64,000 nt of DNA from Massilia eurypsychrophila. GTDB lineage: Bacteria > Pseudomonadota > Gammaproteobacteria > Burkholderiales > Burkholderiaceae_D. Both the position numbers and the translations under genes were made by a program. Shown piece by piece: positions 1 to 12,462 of the stretch; positions within the stretch are counted from its first letter, which is position 1, and every line of letters begins with the position of its first letter. The notes under the pieces are model-generated. The model was not told the DNA's origin, searched no databases, and worked only from the letters and a program-made list of their open reading frames with translations. The DNA lies in contig NZ_PDOC01000022.1 of the NCBI RefSeq assembly GCF_002760655.1, positions 1-64,000 of the forward strand, given 5' to 3'.

Positions 1-210
1 ATTGACCACAAGAGCTTCGCGGTTTCGTGCCCGCTCGCCCTGCAAAGCAGCGCCTTGTATCCGATTCTTGTTCATCGGCTCGCAGTTTCGCTCCACGCTT
101 CCTCCCCACAGTCGGTCGCCCTTCCGCAGTTGCGCTTCGCTTCGCTCGCTGTGGTCAGCTCGCGGCGGGACTTGCACCCGCAAGAGTGCGCCCATGCTGG
201 GCGCACACGA
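1..210. other. left-edge stretch without a supported gene
   Basis: No reading frame here has convincing protein character; the open frames look like Arg/Ser-rich shadows of GC-rich DNA. The stretch contains a perfect 9-bp inverted repeat at 186-206 (GTGCGCCCA, loop TGC, TGGGCGCAC). I tried to fold a tRNA from the region around 170-206 and could not. It may be a dispersed intergenic repeat. Confidence 0.4.
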
Positions 211-242
211 AAAACGTCGTCCCGGCAAGCCAGGACGACGTT
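211..242 (-). terminator. Rho-independent terminator of the isochorismatase-family gene
   Basis: Reading the minus strand, a perfect 10-bp stem (AACGTCGTCC with GGACGACGTT, 10-nt loop) runs directly into a T tract. It begins 8 nt after the stop codon of the hydrolase gene at 250-879. Perfect stem, position and U-tract together make an intrinsic terminator very likely. Confidence 0.8.
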
Positions 243-249
243 CGCATTT

Positions 250-879
250 CTATCGTTCTGCCTTGATGGCCTTGAGCTTGCCGAAATACTCGCGCATCAC
301 GCCACGCAGCCGGTCGGCCTGCGGGCGGCCCCAGTCGCGCTGGAACTCGCACGCCAGGCCGAGCACGGAAATCGGCACGGCGCCGGCCTGGATCATGCGC
401 TGCATCGCCGATTCGTGGGCAACCTTGCTGACGCCGCCAATGGCGTCGACCACCACATACACTTCGTAGCCCTCGCGCAGCGCGTCAAGCGTCGGGAAAG
501 CGACGCAGACCTCCGTCCACAGACCGGCGATGATCAGCTTCTTGCGTCCCATTGCTTCGACTGCAGCACGGAAATCCGGATCTTCCCAAGAATTCATTGA
601 CGTGCGATCGATTTCGGGAACGCCAGGCAATGCCGCCAGCAACTCCTTGTTGGTGCCCGACATGCCATGCTTGACGTACACCGTGCTGAGCACGACGGGC
701 AATTCGAACGTCGTGGCGATGCGCCCAAGCATAGTGACGTGCGCCAGCAGCTCCTCGTGGTCGACCGAACCGACGCCGGCATATTGCTCCGGCTGGTAGT
801 CGATCAGCGCGAGGACGGCGTTTTGCGGCGTCAACAGGGCATCGGTCAAGGGATCGCGGATCGGCGTTACGTCGGACAT
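250..879 (-). CDS. isochorismatase-family cysteine hydrolase (YcaC-like)
   Basis: A 209-residue protein of the isochorismatase-like hydrolase family, closest in style to E. coli YcaC. Visible family features are the early acidic residue in LALIDYQ (Asp27), the nucleophile region GLWTEVCVAF with Cys125, and the C-terminal ACEFQRDW stretch, which mirrors YcaC. I could not assign the catalytic lysine with certainty; Lys78 is a candidate. The family is cytoplasmic and its substrate is usually unknown, so no reaction is assigned. The gene stands alone on the minus strand and is followed by a strong intrinsic terminator. The ATG at 879 gives the normal family length. Confidence 0.85.
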   Translation of the reverse strand: MSDVTPIRDPLTDALLTPQNAVLALIDYQPEQYAGVGSVDHEELLAHVTMLGRIATTFELPVVLSTVYVKHGMSGTNKELLAALPGVPEIDRTSMNSWEDPDFRAAVEAMGRKKLIIAGLWTEVCVAFPTLDALREGYEVYVVVDAIGGVSKVAHESAMQRMIQAGAVPISVLGLACEFQRDWGRPQADRLRGVMREYFGKLKAIKAER

Positions 880-912
880 GGCGCGCTCCTGAACGGTTGA
901 TGCGTGATGCGG

Positions 913-1164
913 CTACTTCTTGCCCCAGTACCCGAATTCGGTTTCGTAGCAGTTTGTCTCCACCTCGGCGATCTTCTCCTGCATCACCGATTGCGCATCC
1001 TGCACCGCCTGATTGTAAACCGAAGGTCCGATTTCGCGCAGGCAGAAATCGAGCAGCATGCGCGCCTTCAGCCCGCCAATCTCTTCGTCGAAGTTCTGGG
1101 CGCAGTAGCGTTGGAGCGACGTCAGCAGCCGCTCCTCGGTGTCTTTATTGAGTTTGATGGCCAT
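913..1164 (-). CDS. DUF2164 family protein
   Basis: An 83-residue soluble protein matching the DUF2164 family in length and pattern: an N-terminal LNKDTEERLLTSLQRY segment, a central DEEIGGLKARMLLDFCLREI helix region and a Y-N-Q-A-V-Q-D-A segment. Function of the family is unknown. It ends 33 nt upstream of the hydrolase start and begins 3 nt after the stop of the DUF411 gene on the same strand, so the three genes could be one transcript read DUF411, DUF2164, hydrolase. Confidence 0.8.
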   Translation of the reverse strand: MAIKLNKDTEERLLTSLQRYCAQNFDEEIGGLKARMLLDFCLREIGPSVYNQAVQDAQSVMQEKIAEVETNCYETEFGYWGKK

Positions 1165-1167
1165 GGA

Positions 1168-1611
1168 TCAGTTGTAGTGTTTGTAGATCGCGGTGCGTCC
1201 GTCCGCCTTTACCAGCAGCACGTCGTAGGCATCCTTGCGCGGCGCTTCCATGCCTGGCGAACCGAGCGGCATGCCCGGCACCGCCAGGCCTTTCGCTTTC
1301 GGCTTTTCCGCCAGCAGCCGCTTGATGTCGCTGGCCGGCACGTGGCCTTCGAGCGCATAGCCGTTGACCATGCCGGTGTGGCAGGAGCCAAGTTCGTCGG
1401 GAATGCCGCCTTTTTTACGGTAGGCGGCCGTATCGTCGACGTCGTGGGTGTTGACCTTCAGGCCGGAGGCGCGCAGGTGCTTGACCCACTCCTCACAGCA
1501 GCCGCAAGACGCACTCTTGTAGACCTCGATGACGGGCACGGCGGCCGTGGCCAGCAAGGGGATGCCGAGCGCGGCAGCGAGCAAGGCCTTTGTAAAATTG
1601 CGTCGAATCAT
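1168..1611 (-). CDS. DUF411 domain protein, exported metal-binding candidate
   Basis: The start at 1611 is chosen because GGGAG lies just upstream and the product then begins with a clean signal peptide (MIRRNFTKALLAAALG...ATAA), giving 147 residues. The mature part holds the DUF411 hallmark YKSASCGCCEEWVKHL, a CGCC-type cysteine cluster, followed by GSCHTGMVNGY and a VPGMPLGSPGME Met/Pro stretch. Members are often found with copper-resistance genes and are thought to bind metal in the periplasm; metal binding here is inferred from the Cys/His/Met content. No copper genes are adjacent. Confidence 0.85.
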   Translation of the reverse strand: MIRRNFTKALLAAALGIPLLATAAVPVIEVYKSASCGCCEEWVKHLRASGLKVNTHDVDDTAAYRKKGGIPDELGSCHTGMVNGYALEGHVPASDIKRLLAEKPKAKGLAVPGMPLGSPGMEAPRKDAYDVLLVKADGRTAIYKHYN

Positions 1612-1696
1612 GATAGCTCCCGTGGTTAAGCGATAATTGCATTGCAGATGGTCAGGCTCAAGCCTACCAGAAATCATGCGATCGAAAGAGGGCAGG

Positions 1697-1852
1697 ATGA
1701 ATAGAAGGAAGCTTCTGGGGTATGCCGTGTTGCTGTTGCTGGCCGGCGCGCTCGCTGTCTGGCTGCGCGGCTGCATTCGTATCGACAGCTGCCTGGACCG
1801 GGGCGGCGCCTGGAACTATGAAGTCGGTAGCTGTGTCGGCGCCATGCACTGA
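1697..1852 (+). CDS. small membrane-anchored Cys-containing protein, unknown function
   Basis: A 51-residue protein starting MNRRKLLGYA, with one hydrophobic segment (residues 7-24) then a short tail with three cysteines in a C-I-R-I-D-S-C-L-D-R-G-G pattern. An AGGGCAGG ribosome-binding site precedes the ATG. Small proteins ending in a CLDRGGxW-type tail recur in this bacterial family, as I recall. The 3' end overlaps the convergent ldhA-like gene by 37 bp. Function is not known. Confidence 0.55.
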   Translation: MNRRKLLGYAVLLLLAGALAVWLRGCIRIDSCLDRGGAWNYEVGSCVGAMH

Positions 1853-2874
1853 ACATCCGGCGGCTTGGCCACAGTTTCCGGCACCTGGTTCGCGCAAGGC
1901 GAGCCCGCCACGAAGCAGGCCAGGTTGTCGAAGGTGGTCTCGGCAATTTCGCGCATCGCTTCGCGGGTGAAAAAGCCCTGGTGCCCGGTGACGAGCACGT
2001 TGGGGAACGTCATGAGCCGCTGGAATACATCGTCGGTGATGATTTCGGCCGAGCGGTCCTGGAAGAACAGCTCGTTTTCCTGTTCGTAGACGTCGATTGC
2101 CAGCGCACCGAGGCGGCGCGCGATCAGCGCCTCGATCACGGCGCTCGTATCGATCAGCGCGCCGCGCGAGGTGTTTACCAGCATGGCGCCAGGCTTCATG
2201 CGCGCCAGCGCGGCGGCGTCGATCAGGTGATGGGTGGCGGCGTTCAGCGGGCAGTGCAGCGAGACGATATCGGCTTCGGCGAGCAAGTCGGGCAGCGTGG
2301 CGATGGCGCCGAGTGCGGCAAATTGCGGCGACGGCTGCGGATCGAAGGCGAGCACGCGGCAGCCAAAACCGTTGAAGATGCGCGCCGCCGCCAGGCCGAT
2401 CTTGCCGAGGCCGACGAGCCCGACGGTCTTGCCGTGCAAGGTGCTGCCGAGCAAGCCGTCGAGCGAAAAATTGCCTTCGCGCACGCGCGCATACGCACGG
2501 TGGGTCTGGCGGTTGAGGGTGAGGATCAGTGCCAGCGTGTGCTCGGCCACCGATTCGGGCGAGTACGACGGGATCCTTGCGACGAACAGGCCGAGCCGTT
2601 TGGCGGCGGCGACATCGACGTTGTTGTAGCCGGCGCAGCGCATCAGGATGGCGCCGACGCCAAGTGCGGCGAGCGCCTCGAGCACCGGCGCGTCGAGCAC
2701 ATCGTTGACGAACGCGCACACCGCGCCGCAGCCCTGGCCCAACGCGACCGACTGCAAGGTCAGCGATTCTGTGTGGCACACCAGTTCGACGCCGGCGCCG
2801 GCAGGGTGCCGTGCGCGCGCCTCCTCGAGAAAGCGGGAGTCGTACGGCTGGGCGCTGAAAACGGCGATTTTCAT
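1816..2874 (-). CDS. ldhA: D-lactate dehydrogenase / 2-hydroxyacid dehydrogenase
   Basis: 352 residues; reduces pyruvate to D-lactate with NADH in the cytoplasm if the LdhA assignment is right. The N terminus MKIAVFSAQPYDSRFLEEA parallels E. coli LdhA. The NAD-binding fold shows GLVGLGKIG at 152-160, then the family signature around VNTSRGALIDT (catalytic Arg), a glutamate in DVYEQENELFF, and the catalytic His in VTGHQGFFTREA. E. coli LdhA is 329 residues; this one has a slightly longer C terminus. It is a single minus-strand gene; substrate specificity within the 2-hydroxyacid family cannot be proven by eye. Confidence 0.88.
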   Translation of the reverse strand: MKIAVFSAQPYDSRFLEEARARHPAGAGVELVCHTESLTLQSVALGQGCGAVCAFVNDVLDAPVLEALAALGVGAILMRCAGYNNVDVAAAKRLGLFVARIPSYSPESVAEHTLALILTLNRQTHRAYARVREGNFSLDGLLGSTLHGKTVGLVGLGKIGLAAARIFNGFGCRVLAFDPQPSPQFAALGAIATLPDLLAEADIVSLHCPLNAATHHLIDAAALARMKPGAMLVNTSRGALIDTSAVIEALIARRLGALAIDVYEQENELFFQDRSAEIITDDVFQRLMTFPNVLVTGHQGFFTREAMREIAETTFDNLACFVAGSPCANQVPETVAKPPDVQCMAPTQLPTS

Positions 2875-2907
2875 GGCGAGGTGGTTTGACTGGACTTCAC
2901 GACTCTA

Positions 2908-3726
2908 TCACCGTGGGGCGGCGCACGACGTCTTTCGGCAACCGAAAATATACTTGATCGTGAAAGTCATGGCACGCTTGTTCAGCTCAGGCTGGGCAAT
3001 GATGCCGATGAAGCTGCCGCCGCGGCTGACCGGTGCGTCATCGCTGCGCGCAATCGTCGTCCAGTCGAAGCCGCCGTGGAGCTCGATACGAGGCAAAGTT
3101 ACCGGCCGCATGCTCACGCCGATCCGGATTCCTTGCGACCGTTTCATCTCCAGCGACGCCGGATCGAGCAAGCCCGAGAAGCCGACATGGAGACGCTCGC
3201 CAAGGCCGAGGACGACCGCGGCGTCGACCGACACCGCGCCGGCGGCCGGCTGCCAGGTCTTGCGCGCGCCGGCGACCAGGCGGGTGGAGCGGTAGCGTTC
3301 CTGCAGGCCGGCGGCCTGTGCGGTGCCGAGAATATCGCGCCGCCATTGCTGCCACTCGAGCCCGGCGACCGCCGCGTAACCGGACCCGAAAGCATGCGCG
3401 CCGCCGACGCGAACGAGCGCGAGCGACGTCGACGTGGTCGATTCTGCCGGGGCGCCGGCCTGGGTCTGGCCACGGTAGGCGATATCGCGCCGGTACATTT
3501 CGCCTTCGGTGAACCAGCTGATCGGGCCGGCGCGATACCCCGCGCCGAGAACAAGCCCGGGAAGCCAGCCCGTTTCGCGCACCAGCGTGCTGCCAGCCTT
3601 GTCGTATTCGGTATGGATGACGTGACGCTCACCCAATCCGACCGAGCCTTGCCATTGCGCGTGGGCCGGCAGCAGCAACACCAGTTGCAGCGTTCCTGCC
3701 AGTGCGGCGCCGCTGAACAGTTTCAA
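2908..3726 (-). CDS. predicted outer-membrane beta-barrel protein
   Basis: 272 residues with a signal peptide (MKLFSGAALAGTLQLVLLL, cleavage after AHA) and a mature part of alternating hydrophobic and aromatic strands (GLVLGAGYRAGPISWFTEGEMYRR, IELHGGFDWTTI, MTFTIKYIFG) typical of small barrels. No named family is recognised. The start lies 10 nt downstream of the stop of the Pro-Thr repeat lipoprotein gene on the same strand, so the two are probably co-transcribed and may act together at the cell surface. The C terminus extends past the last predicted strand (CRKTSCAAPR), which is unusual for a barrel. Confidence 0.6.
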   Translation of the reverse strand: MKLFSGAALAGTLQLVLLLPAHAQWQGSVGLGERHVIHTEYDKAGSTLVRETGWLPGLVLGAGYRAGPISWFTEGEMYRRDIAYRGQTQAGAPAESTTSTSLALVRVGGAHAFGSGYAAVAGLEWQQWRRDILGTAQAAGLQERYRSTRLVAGARKTWQPAAGAVSVDAAVVLGLGERLHVGFSGLLDPASLEMKRSQGIRIGVSMRPVTLPRIELHGGFDWTTIARSDDAPVSRGGSFIGIIAQPELNKRAMTFTIKYIFGCRKTSCAAPR

Positions 3727-3736
3727 GCTGGCGCGA

Positions 3737-4873
3737 TCAGAGATTGGCCAGGAATGCGGCCCAGCCGACGGTCGTCGTCTGGGTAGTCACGCCATCGCCC
3801 TTGGCGCTGTAGTCGAGCCGCACGCTGGAAGGGGCGGCCACCGTCATCGTGACCGACGACGCGTTGCCGCTGACGCTCAGCGCGCCGGCCGTTGGTGCGC
3901 CGCCATTGCTGACGAAAGGCTGCAGCGTTTTGACCTGATACTCAAAGTTGCCGAGTGCGCTCGTATTGCCGGACACGGTGAAATTGGCGCTGCTGGTGGC
4001 TGCCGTCCCCTGGGCCGATCCGGTCACCGAATAATCGGTCAGCGTGCGGCTGGCGACGTTGATGCCGACCTTGCGATCGGATGTCTGCAGCGACTTGCCC
4101 GTTATGGCGACCGAACTGGCCGTCGACGACGTCTGGAAAATGGCAATTTTCATGTCGCCGTTGACGGTTGCCGCGTCGCTTCCGGTGGTCACGGTGAAGG
4201 CGGTGAACAGCACGTCAATGGTGGCGCTCCAGGCGTTGCCGGTGAAGGCAGCGGCCGACACGCCTGACAACGTGATCTTGAAGGCGCCATTCATGCTGAT
4301 GCCGCTCTCGACGCAATTGGTTGCGGTGAAAGTGATGGTGTCGCCGTTGGTGGCAACGAGGTCGCTCTTGACGGTTCCGTTAAGCGCGATGGTACCGCCG
4401 CCAGCGCAGTTCTCTGTAAGCGCGATGCCGGTAAGCAGCACGGGCAGGCGGTGCTGGTAGACACGCGTGATCAGGTCTAGCGTGGGCGTCACTGCGTTGA
4501 TCGGCATGCCCTGGATGCTCACGCCGGTCAGGGCGCCAGTCACTGCCGACGACGAGCCGCTGATGGCGGCATTGGCGGCGTAAGCGTTGCTAGCTGCTTT
4601 CGGCGCACTCACCGCCGAAATGGTCGACATGGTGGTTGTCGGCGGCGGGGTTGGCGTCGGCGTCGGCGTCGGCGTTGGAGTCGGCGTCGGAGTTGGCGTT
4701 GGCGTCGGCGTGGGAGTTGGCGTCGGAGTTGGAGTTGGCGTTGGCGTTGGTGTCGGCGCTGGAATTGGTGCCGGGAACGCCATCGCCGGTGAATCGCCGC
4801 CGCCGCCGCCGCACGCGGACAGTATCAGGGCAGTGGCGAGCATCGACGACAGCTTGAGCGTGAGGGTTTTCAT
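3737..4873 (-). CDS. lipoprotein with a long Pro-Thr repeat spacer
   Basis: 378 residues starting at [10 protein letters not shown], chosen for the AGGAG site and because a type II signal follows: [10 protein letters not shown] puts the lipidated cysteine at residue 21. A poly-Gly patch and about 20 Pro-Thr dipeptides (residues roughly 35-80) form a stiff spacer. The remainder is Ser/Thr/Ala/Val-rich with strand-like repeats, consistent with a surface or periplasmic beta domain; no family is recognised. The downstream barrel gene (10-nt gap) suggests a lipoprotein-barrel pair. Polar retention and exact localisation cannot be read from sequence. Confidence 0.65.
   Translation of the reverse strand: MKTLTLKLSSMLATALILSACGGGGGDSPAMAFPAPIPAPTPTPTPTPTPTPTPTPTPTPTPTPTPTPTPTPTPTPPPTTTMSTISAVSAPKAASNAYAANAAISGSSSAVTGALTGVSIQGMPINAVTPTLDLITRVYQHRLPVLLTGIALTENCAGGGTIALNGTVKSDLVATNGDTITFTATNCVESGISMNGAFKITLSGVSAAAFTGNAWSATIDVLFTAFTVTTGSDAATVNGDMKIAIFQTSSTASSVAITGKSLQTSDRKVGINVASRTLTDYSVTGSAQGTAATSSANFTVSGNTSALGNFEYQVKTLQPFVSNGGAPTAGALSVSGNASSVTMTVAAPSSVRLDYSAKGDGVTTQTTTVGWAAFLANL
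4650..4760 (-). repeat. hexanucleotide-type tandem repeat encoding (Pro-Thr)n
   Basis: About 110 bp of degenerate GGCGTC/GGAGTT/GGCGTT units on the plus strand, read on the minus strand as alternating Pro and Thr codons. Because each unit is 6 bp, copy-number change would alter spacer length without shifting frame. Codon third positions vary, showing the array is not a recent perfect expansion. Confidence 0.85.
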
Positions 4874-4994
4874 TGGACTACTCCTGAAGGGGCGGGCGAC
4901 GTGAATGACGTCATCGGTGGGACGAGAAAATGTTGCAACATTGCTGGGATGATATCCCAATAATGCCCTAAGTCAACATTTTGTTTTGCCCGCT

Positions 4995-5957
4995 TCAGTC
5001 GGCTGGGGGCGAGGCGGTCGGCTCCGGCTTTAATAGCAACAAATGTTCATCGAGCACGCGAAACTGCAGCGGCGTCGACATGTAGGTCACTTCGCCGTCG
5101 GTGGCGACCTTGATGCGGCGCTTGCGCGAGAGCCTGTGGGGCGTCACCGTCATCGTGCGAAAGCTGAAGGCGACCAGGTCGTCGGCCTGCCCGAGCCGGC
5201 CGAACGCGCCGCGCGCCAGCAGCCACAGCATGCCGAGCTTGCCGACCGACTTCGGCGCGATCGCCGCCAGTTTGCCGTCCTCCAGCGCTTCGCTCAGCGG
5301 AACGATGCCGACCTGTTCCATTTGCAGGCGATTGTTGCCCACGAAAAAGGTCGCCGTGCGCAGGCGGTGCACGCTGCCGTCGACATCGATGGTGATGCGC
5401 AGGCGCCGGTGCGGGCTGAGGATGGTTTTCAGCGCCGACAGGAACGCGACCAGGCGGCTGCGGCCGAACTGCTTCTTGTCGATTTCGCGCTCTTCGAGCA
5501 ATTTCGGATACAGGCCGATGCTGGCGTTGACGAGGAACACCCGGTCGTTGACGAGCCCGACCTGCACCGGGTGCAGGCGCGAGCTCAGCAAGGCGCGCAC
5601 GGCGTCGCCGAGGTCTTCCGGAATACCGTGGGTGCGGCCGAAATAGTTAAACGTTCCTTGCGGCAAAACGCCGAACGGACAGCCGCCGGCCACTGCCTGG
5701 CGCGCAACGGCATTGATGGTGCCGTCGCCGCCGGCGGCCACCAGGATGCCGCCGCACGCCTTGGCCTGCTCGACGAGCCGCTGGCAGGTGTCGACCAGCT
5801 GTTGCGGATATTCAACCACGGTCAGCTCAAACTCGCGGCCGGCCTCGTGCAGCGCCTCCTCGATGGTCGCGCGCTGTCCTTCGGTCTCGGCGTGGCCCGA
5901 TCCGGCGTTCAGGATGATAAACAGCGGGGCCGCTGGCAGGGGAGGGATTGCTGGCAT
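4995..5957 (-). CDS. diacylglycerol kinase-family lipid kinase (YegS/DgkB-like)
   Basis: About 320 residues. The N-terminal LFIILNAGSGH phosphate-binding stretch is followed by the DAGK catalytic motif AAGGDGTINAVA (GGDGT near residue 76) and LPQGTFNYFGRTHGIP, all hallmarks of the DAGK catalytic domain. Such enzymes phosphorylate diacylglycerol, sphingoid or related lipids at the inner membrane face; the substrate is not predictable. The ATG at 5957 is preferred over an in-frame GTG at 5969, though neither has a clear ribosome-binding site. The gene lies downstream of the lhr gene with a gap of about 200 bp. Confidence 0.85.
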   Translation of the reverse strand: MPAIPPLPAAPLFIILNAGSGHAETEGQRATIEEALHEAGREFELTVVEYPQQLVDTCQRLVEQAKACGGILVAAGGDGTINAVARQAVAGGCPFGVLPQGTFNYFGRTHGIPEDLGDAVRALLSSRLHPVQVGLVNDRVFLVNASIGLYPKLLEEREIDKKQFGRSRLVAFLSALKTILSPHRRLRITIDVDGSVHRLRTATFFVGNNRLQMEQVGIVPLSEALEDGKLAAIAPKSVGKLGMLWLLARGAFGRLGQADDLVAFSFRTMTVTPHRLSRKRRIKVATDGEVTYMSTPLQFRVLDEHLLLLKPEPTASPPAD

Positions 5958-6159
5958 TACAGTGCGCACTTTCGTATTCGCCGATTCGGCGTTGACCGTA
6001 ATTGTAACGTTGTCATCAATAGCATGGATGGCGACCGGCGCTGAAGCGTGCGCGAGCGCAGGCGGTGCCTGTTACACCGGTCTCGGCGCGAGGATGGCGA
6101 TCTGAAGGCCGGCGATCAGCGGTTGCTGAGTCTGCTGAGCCTGGTGGGCTCCAAACGCA

Positions 6160-10512
<4,353 letters not shown>

Positions 10513-10867
10513 TCCCGACTAGATGGGGGCGCGGTCGCCGATGGCAAGACCGCGCGCGTGGTTGAATGCTCAATATTGTAACCTCGACGGGTGAAACCCG
10601 CGGGGTCTGAAGCCAGCGGGGTCAGTGCCGGCAAACGCACACGGGCTCGACCGAAACCCCCGAAACCAGCGGGGTCAGTGCCGGCAAACGGGAAACCAGC
10701 GGGGTCGGGAAACCGGCGGGGGCAGTGCCGGCAAACGCACACGGGCTCGACGCTACGGTCACTTCAAACCCCCGGGGGGATGGAAAAAGTTTGTTGCCGG
10801 CAGATACAGCCGGGTTCCAGAAAGCGCGGCATAATGTTGAGCTTCTTCCTACTCGAAAGCGCCGACG
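10513..10867. repeat. intergenic repeat cluster between lhr and the thioesterase gene
   Basis: The 355-bp gap contains no gene. Between 10613 and 10751 a unit with core GGGGTCAGTGCCGGCAAACG occurs in full or part: 10613-10651, 10662-10690, 10692-10708 and 10709-10751, the first and last extended by CACACGGGCTCGAC. The copies are direct repeats. The rest is promoter space for divergent transcription of lhr and the thioesterase gene. Confidence 0.8.
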
Positions 10868-11350
10868 ATGCACGACCAGGCAGGCAGGCCCACCCACGAA
10901 CTGACGATGACGGTCTTGATGACCCCGGATATGGCCAATTTCTCCGGCAACGTCCACGGCGGCACCATCCTGAAGTACCTCGACAGCGTCGCCTACGCCT
11001 GCGCCAGCCGCTATTCCGGCACGTACGTCGTCACGCTGTCGGTCGACCAGGTGATGTTCCTGCAGCCGATCCACGTCGGCGAGCTGGTGACGTTCCTGGC
11101 GTCGGTGAACTACACCGGCACCAGTTCGATGGAGATCGGCATCCGCGTGCTGACGGAAAACATCCAGCTGCGCACCGCGCGCCATGCCAACAGCTGCTAC
11201 TTCACGATGGTGGCGGTGGACGAGAACCGCAAACCGATCGCGGTGCCGCCGCTCGAGCTGGTGACGGACGAACAGCGGCAGCGCTTCGCGCAGGCCGAAC
11301 AGCGCAAGCTGTCGCGCCGCGCGCTGACCGGCAAGAGAGCGGCGCCGTGA
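10868..11350 (+). CDS. acyl-CoA thioesterase, hotdog fold (YciA/BACH type)
   Basis: 160 residues. The hotdog thioesterase signature is clear: FSGNVHGGTILKYLDSVAYACASRYSG is the catalytic helix region with the conserved Asn/His/Asp positions, followed by FLQPIHVGELV and MEIGIRVLTEN strands. Enzymes of this group hydrolyse short to long acyl-CoAs in the cytoplasm. Its stop overlaps the GTG start of the diguanylate cyclase gene (GTGA), so the two are translationally coupled, an unusual pairing. Confidence 0.88.
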   Translation: MHDQAGRPTHELTMTVLMTPDMANFSGNVHGGTILKYLDSVAYACASRYSGTYVVTLSVDQVMFLQPIHVGELVTFLASVNYTGTSSMEIGIRVLTENIQLRTARHANSCYFTMVAVDENRKPIAVPPLELVTDEQRQRFAQAEQRKLSRRALTGKRAAP

Positions 11351-12279
11351 GCGAGCTGTCGGCGCACGCCGTCAACCTGGTCAACTGCGGCATCATCGGC
11401 GTCGACAGCAGCGAGCAGATCGTGCTGTGGAATACCTGGATGGTGCCGCGCTCGGGCCAGTCGGCGGCGCGGGTGCGCGGCCAGTCGCTGTTCGACGTGT
11501 TCCCCGAGCTGCGCGGTTCGCGCGTGGAGACGGCGGTGCAGGCGGCGCTGAAAAGCGGGACGGCAGCGAATATCCCGCAGTCGCAAAGCAGCGCGCCGTT
11601 TCCGCTGCGCGAGGCCGGCCAGTTCGACGGCGCGCGCATCGACCAGGCGGTGTCGGTCACGCCGTTCAACGAAGGCAAGGAGCGCTTTTGCCTGATCGAG
11701 ATCCGCGACATCAGCGGCGTGTTCGAGCGCGAGCGGCGCCTGCTCGACCATGCCGAATCGCTGCGCGCGCGCTCGTATGTCGACGGCCTGACCGGCATCG
11801 CCAACCGGCGCTATTTCGACGTCGCGCTCGACCGCGAGCTGCGCCGCGCCCAGCGCCTGGGCGGCGAGCTGTCGCTGCTGCTGATGGATATCGATACGTT
11901 CAAGCTGTACAACGACCACTTCGGCCACCTGAAGGGCGACGCCTGCCTGACTGCGGTGGCCCAGGCGCTGGCGGCGATGCTCAAGCGTCCCGCCGACGTC
12001 GCCGCGCGCTACGGCGGCGAGGAGTTTGCCGCCATCCTGCCCGACACGTCGGCCGAGCAGGCGCGCGCGCACGCGAACCTGATCCGCGAGCACGTCGCAT
12101 CGTTGGGCTTGCCGCAAGCGCCGGGCGCGGCGCGGGCGCACGTCACGCTTAGCATCGGCCTGGCCAGCTTCGACAAGCAGCGGCGCAATGGCGCCGCCGC
12201 GCTGATCGACGCGGCCGACCAGGCGCTGTACGCGGCCAAGCGCGCCGGCCGCGACCAAGTGATGGTTGCCGCTGATTGA
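11347..12279 (+). CDS. PAS-GGDEF diguanylate cyclase
   Basis: 310 residues starting at the GTG that overlaps the thioesterase stop; the open frame continues far upstream but that part is repeat-derived shadow. The N-terminal 125 residues form a PAS-like sensor (GIIGVDSSEQIVLWNTW... IRDISGVFERE). The GGDEF domain begins DGLTGIANRRYFD, has MDIDTFKLYNDHFGHLKGD and an intact GGEEF at 223-227, so cyclic-di-GMP synthesis is expected. An RPAD motif at 214-217, exactly five residues before GGEEF, fits the inhibitory I-site (RxxD), predicting product feedback inhibition. No transmembrane segment is seen. Confidence 0.88.
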   Translation: MSELSAHAVNLVNCGIIGVDSSEQIVLWNTWMVPRSGQSAARVRGQSLFDVFPELRGSRVETAVQAALKSGTAANIPQSQSSAPFPLREAGQFDGARIDQAVSVTPFNEGKERFCLIEIRDISGVFERERRLLDHAESLRARSYVDGLTGIANRRYFDVALDRELRRAQRLGGELSLLLMDIDTFKLYNDHFGHLKGDACLTAVAQALAAMLKRPADVAARYGGEEFAAILPDTSAEQARAHANLIREHVASLGLPQAPGAARAHVTLSIGLASFDKQRRNGAAALIDAADQALYAAKRAGRDQVMVAAD

Positions 12280-12462
12280 GCGTGCCAGCCAGGTGAGGGC
12301 GAAGGTCGCTACTAATCACATGTGCCAAGGGTTCGCGTCTACGCGGGAAGTCGGGTCCGCCGGCGGGGCGATTGTTTCCTAGAAACCCGTCAGCGCCTTG
12401 CGCGGCCGAAAGTCTCATCTCCGCTTCATCCAGACGCAACCAAAAGTTGACAGCCGTAAAAA
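12280..12462. other. intergenic gap carrying the left direct repeat
   Basis: No gene. Contains a CGCGTCTACGCGGGAAG-like inverted-repeat fragment near 12332-12350 and the 24-bp direct repeat described separately. The gap separates the convergent cyclase and histidine kinase genes. Confidence 0.5.
12381..12404 (+). repeat. left copy of a 24-bp direct repeat flanking the dsb/two-component block
   Basis: Matches 18450-18473 at 23 of 24 positions; the shared core is CCCGTCAGCGCCTTGCGCG. The right copy forms the last codons of the monooxygenase gene at 18448-18747 (encoding RKALTGF-stop on the minus strand). The left copy also reads RKALTGF-stop on the minus strand but is preceded within a few codons by a stop, so it is not part of a gene now. 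Confidence 0.7.

Noticed and set aside
170-206. A tRNA gene in the left edge
   Set aside because: No cloverleaf, anticodon arm or T-arm GTTCRANYC sequence can be folded; only a simple hairpin is visible.
4650-4760. CRISPR-like repeat array
   Set aside because: Units are contiguous hexamers with no spacers and encode Pro-Thr in frame with a lipoprotein.
12332-12350. Intrinsic terminator between the cyclase and kinase genes
   Set aside because: CGCGTCTACGCGGG has a short stem and no T tract.
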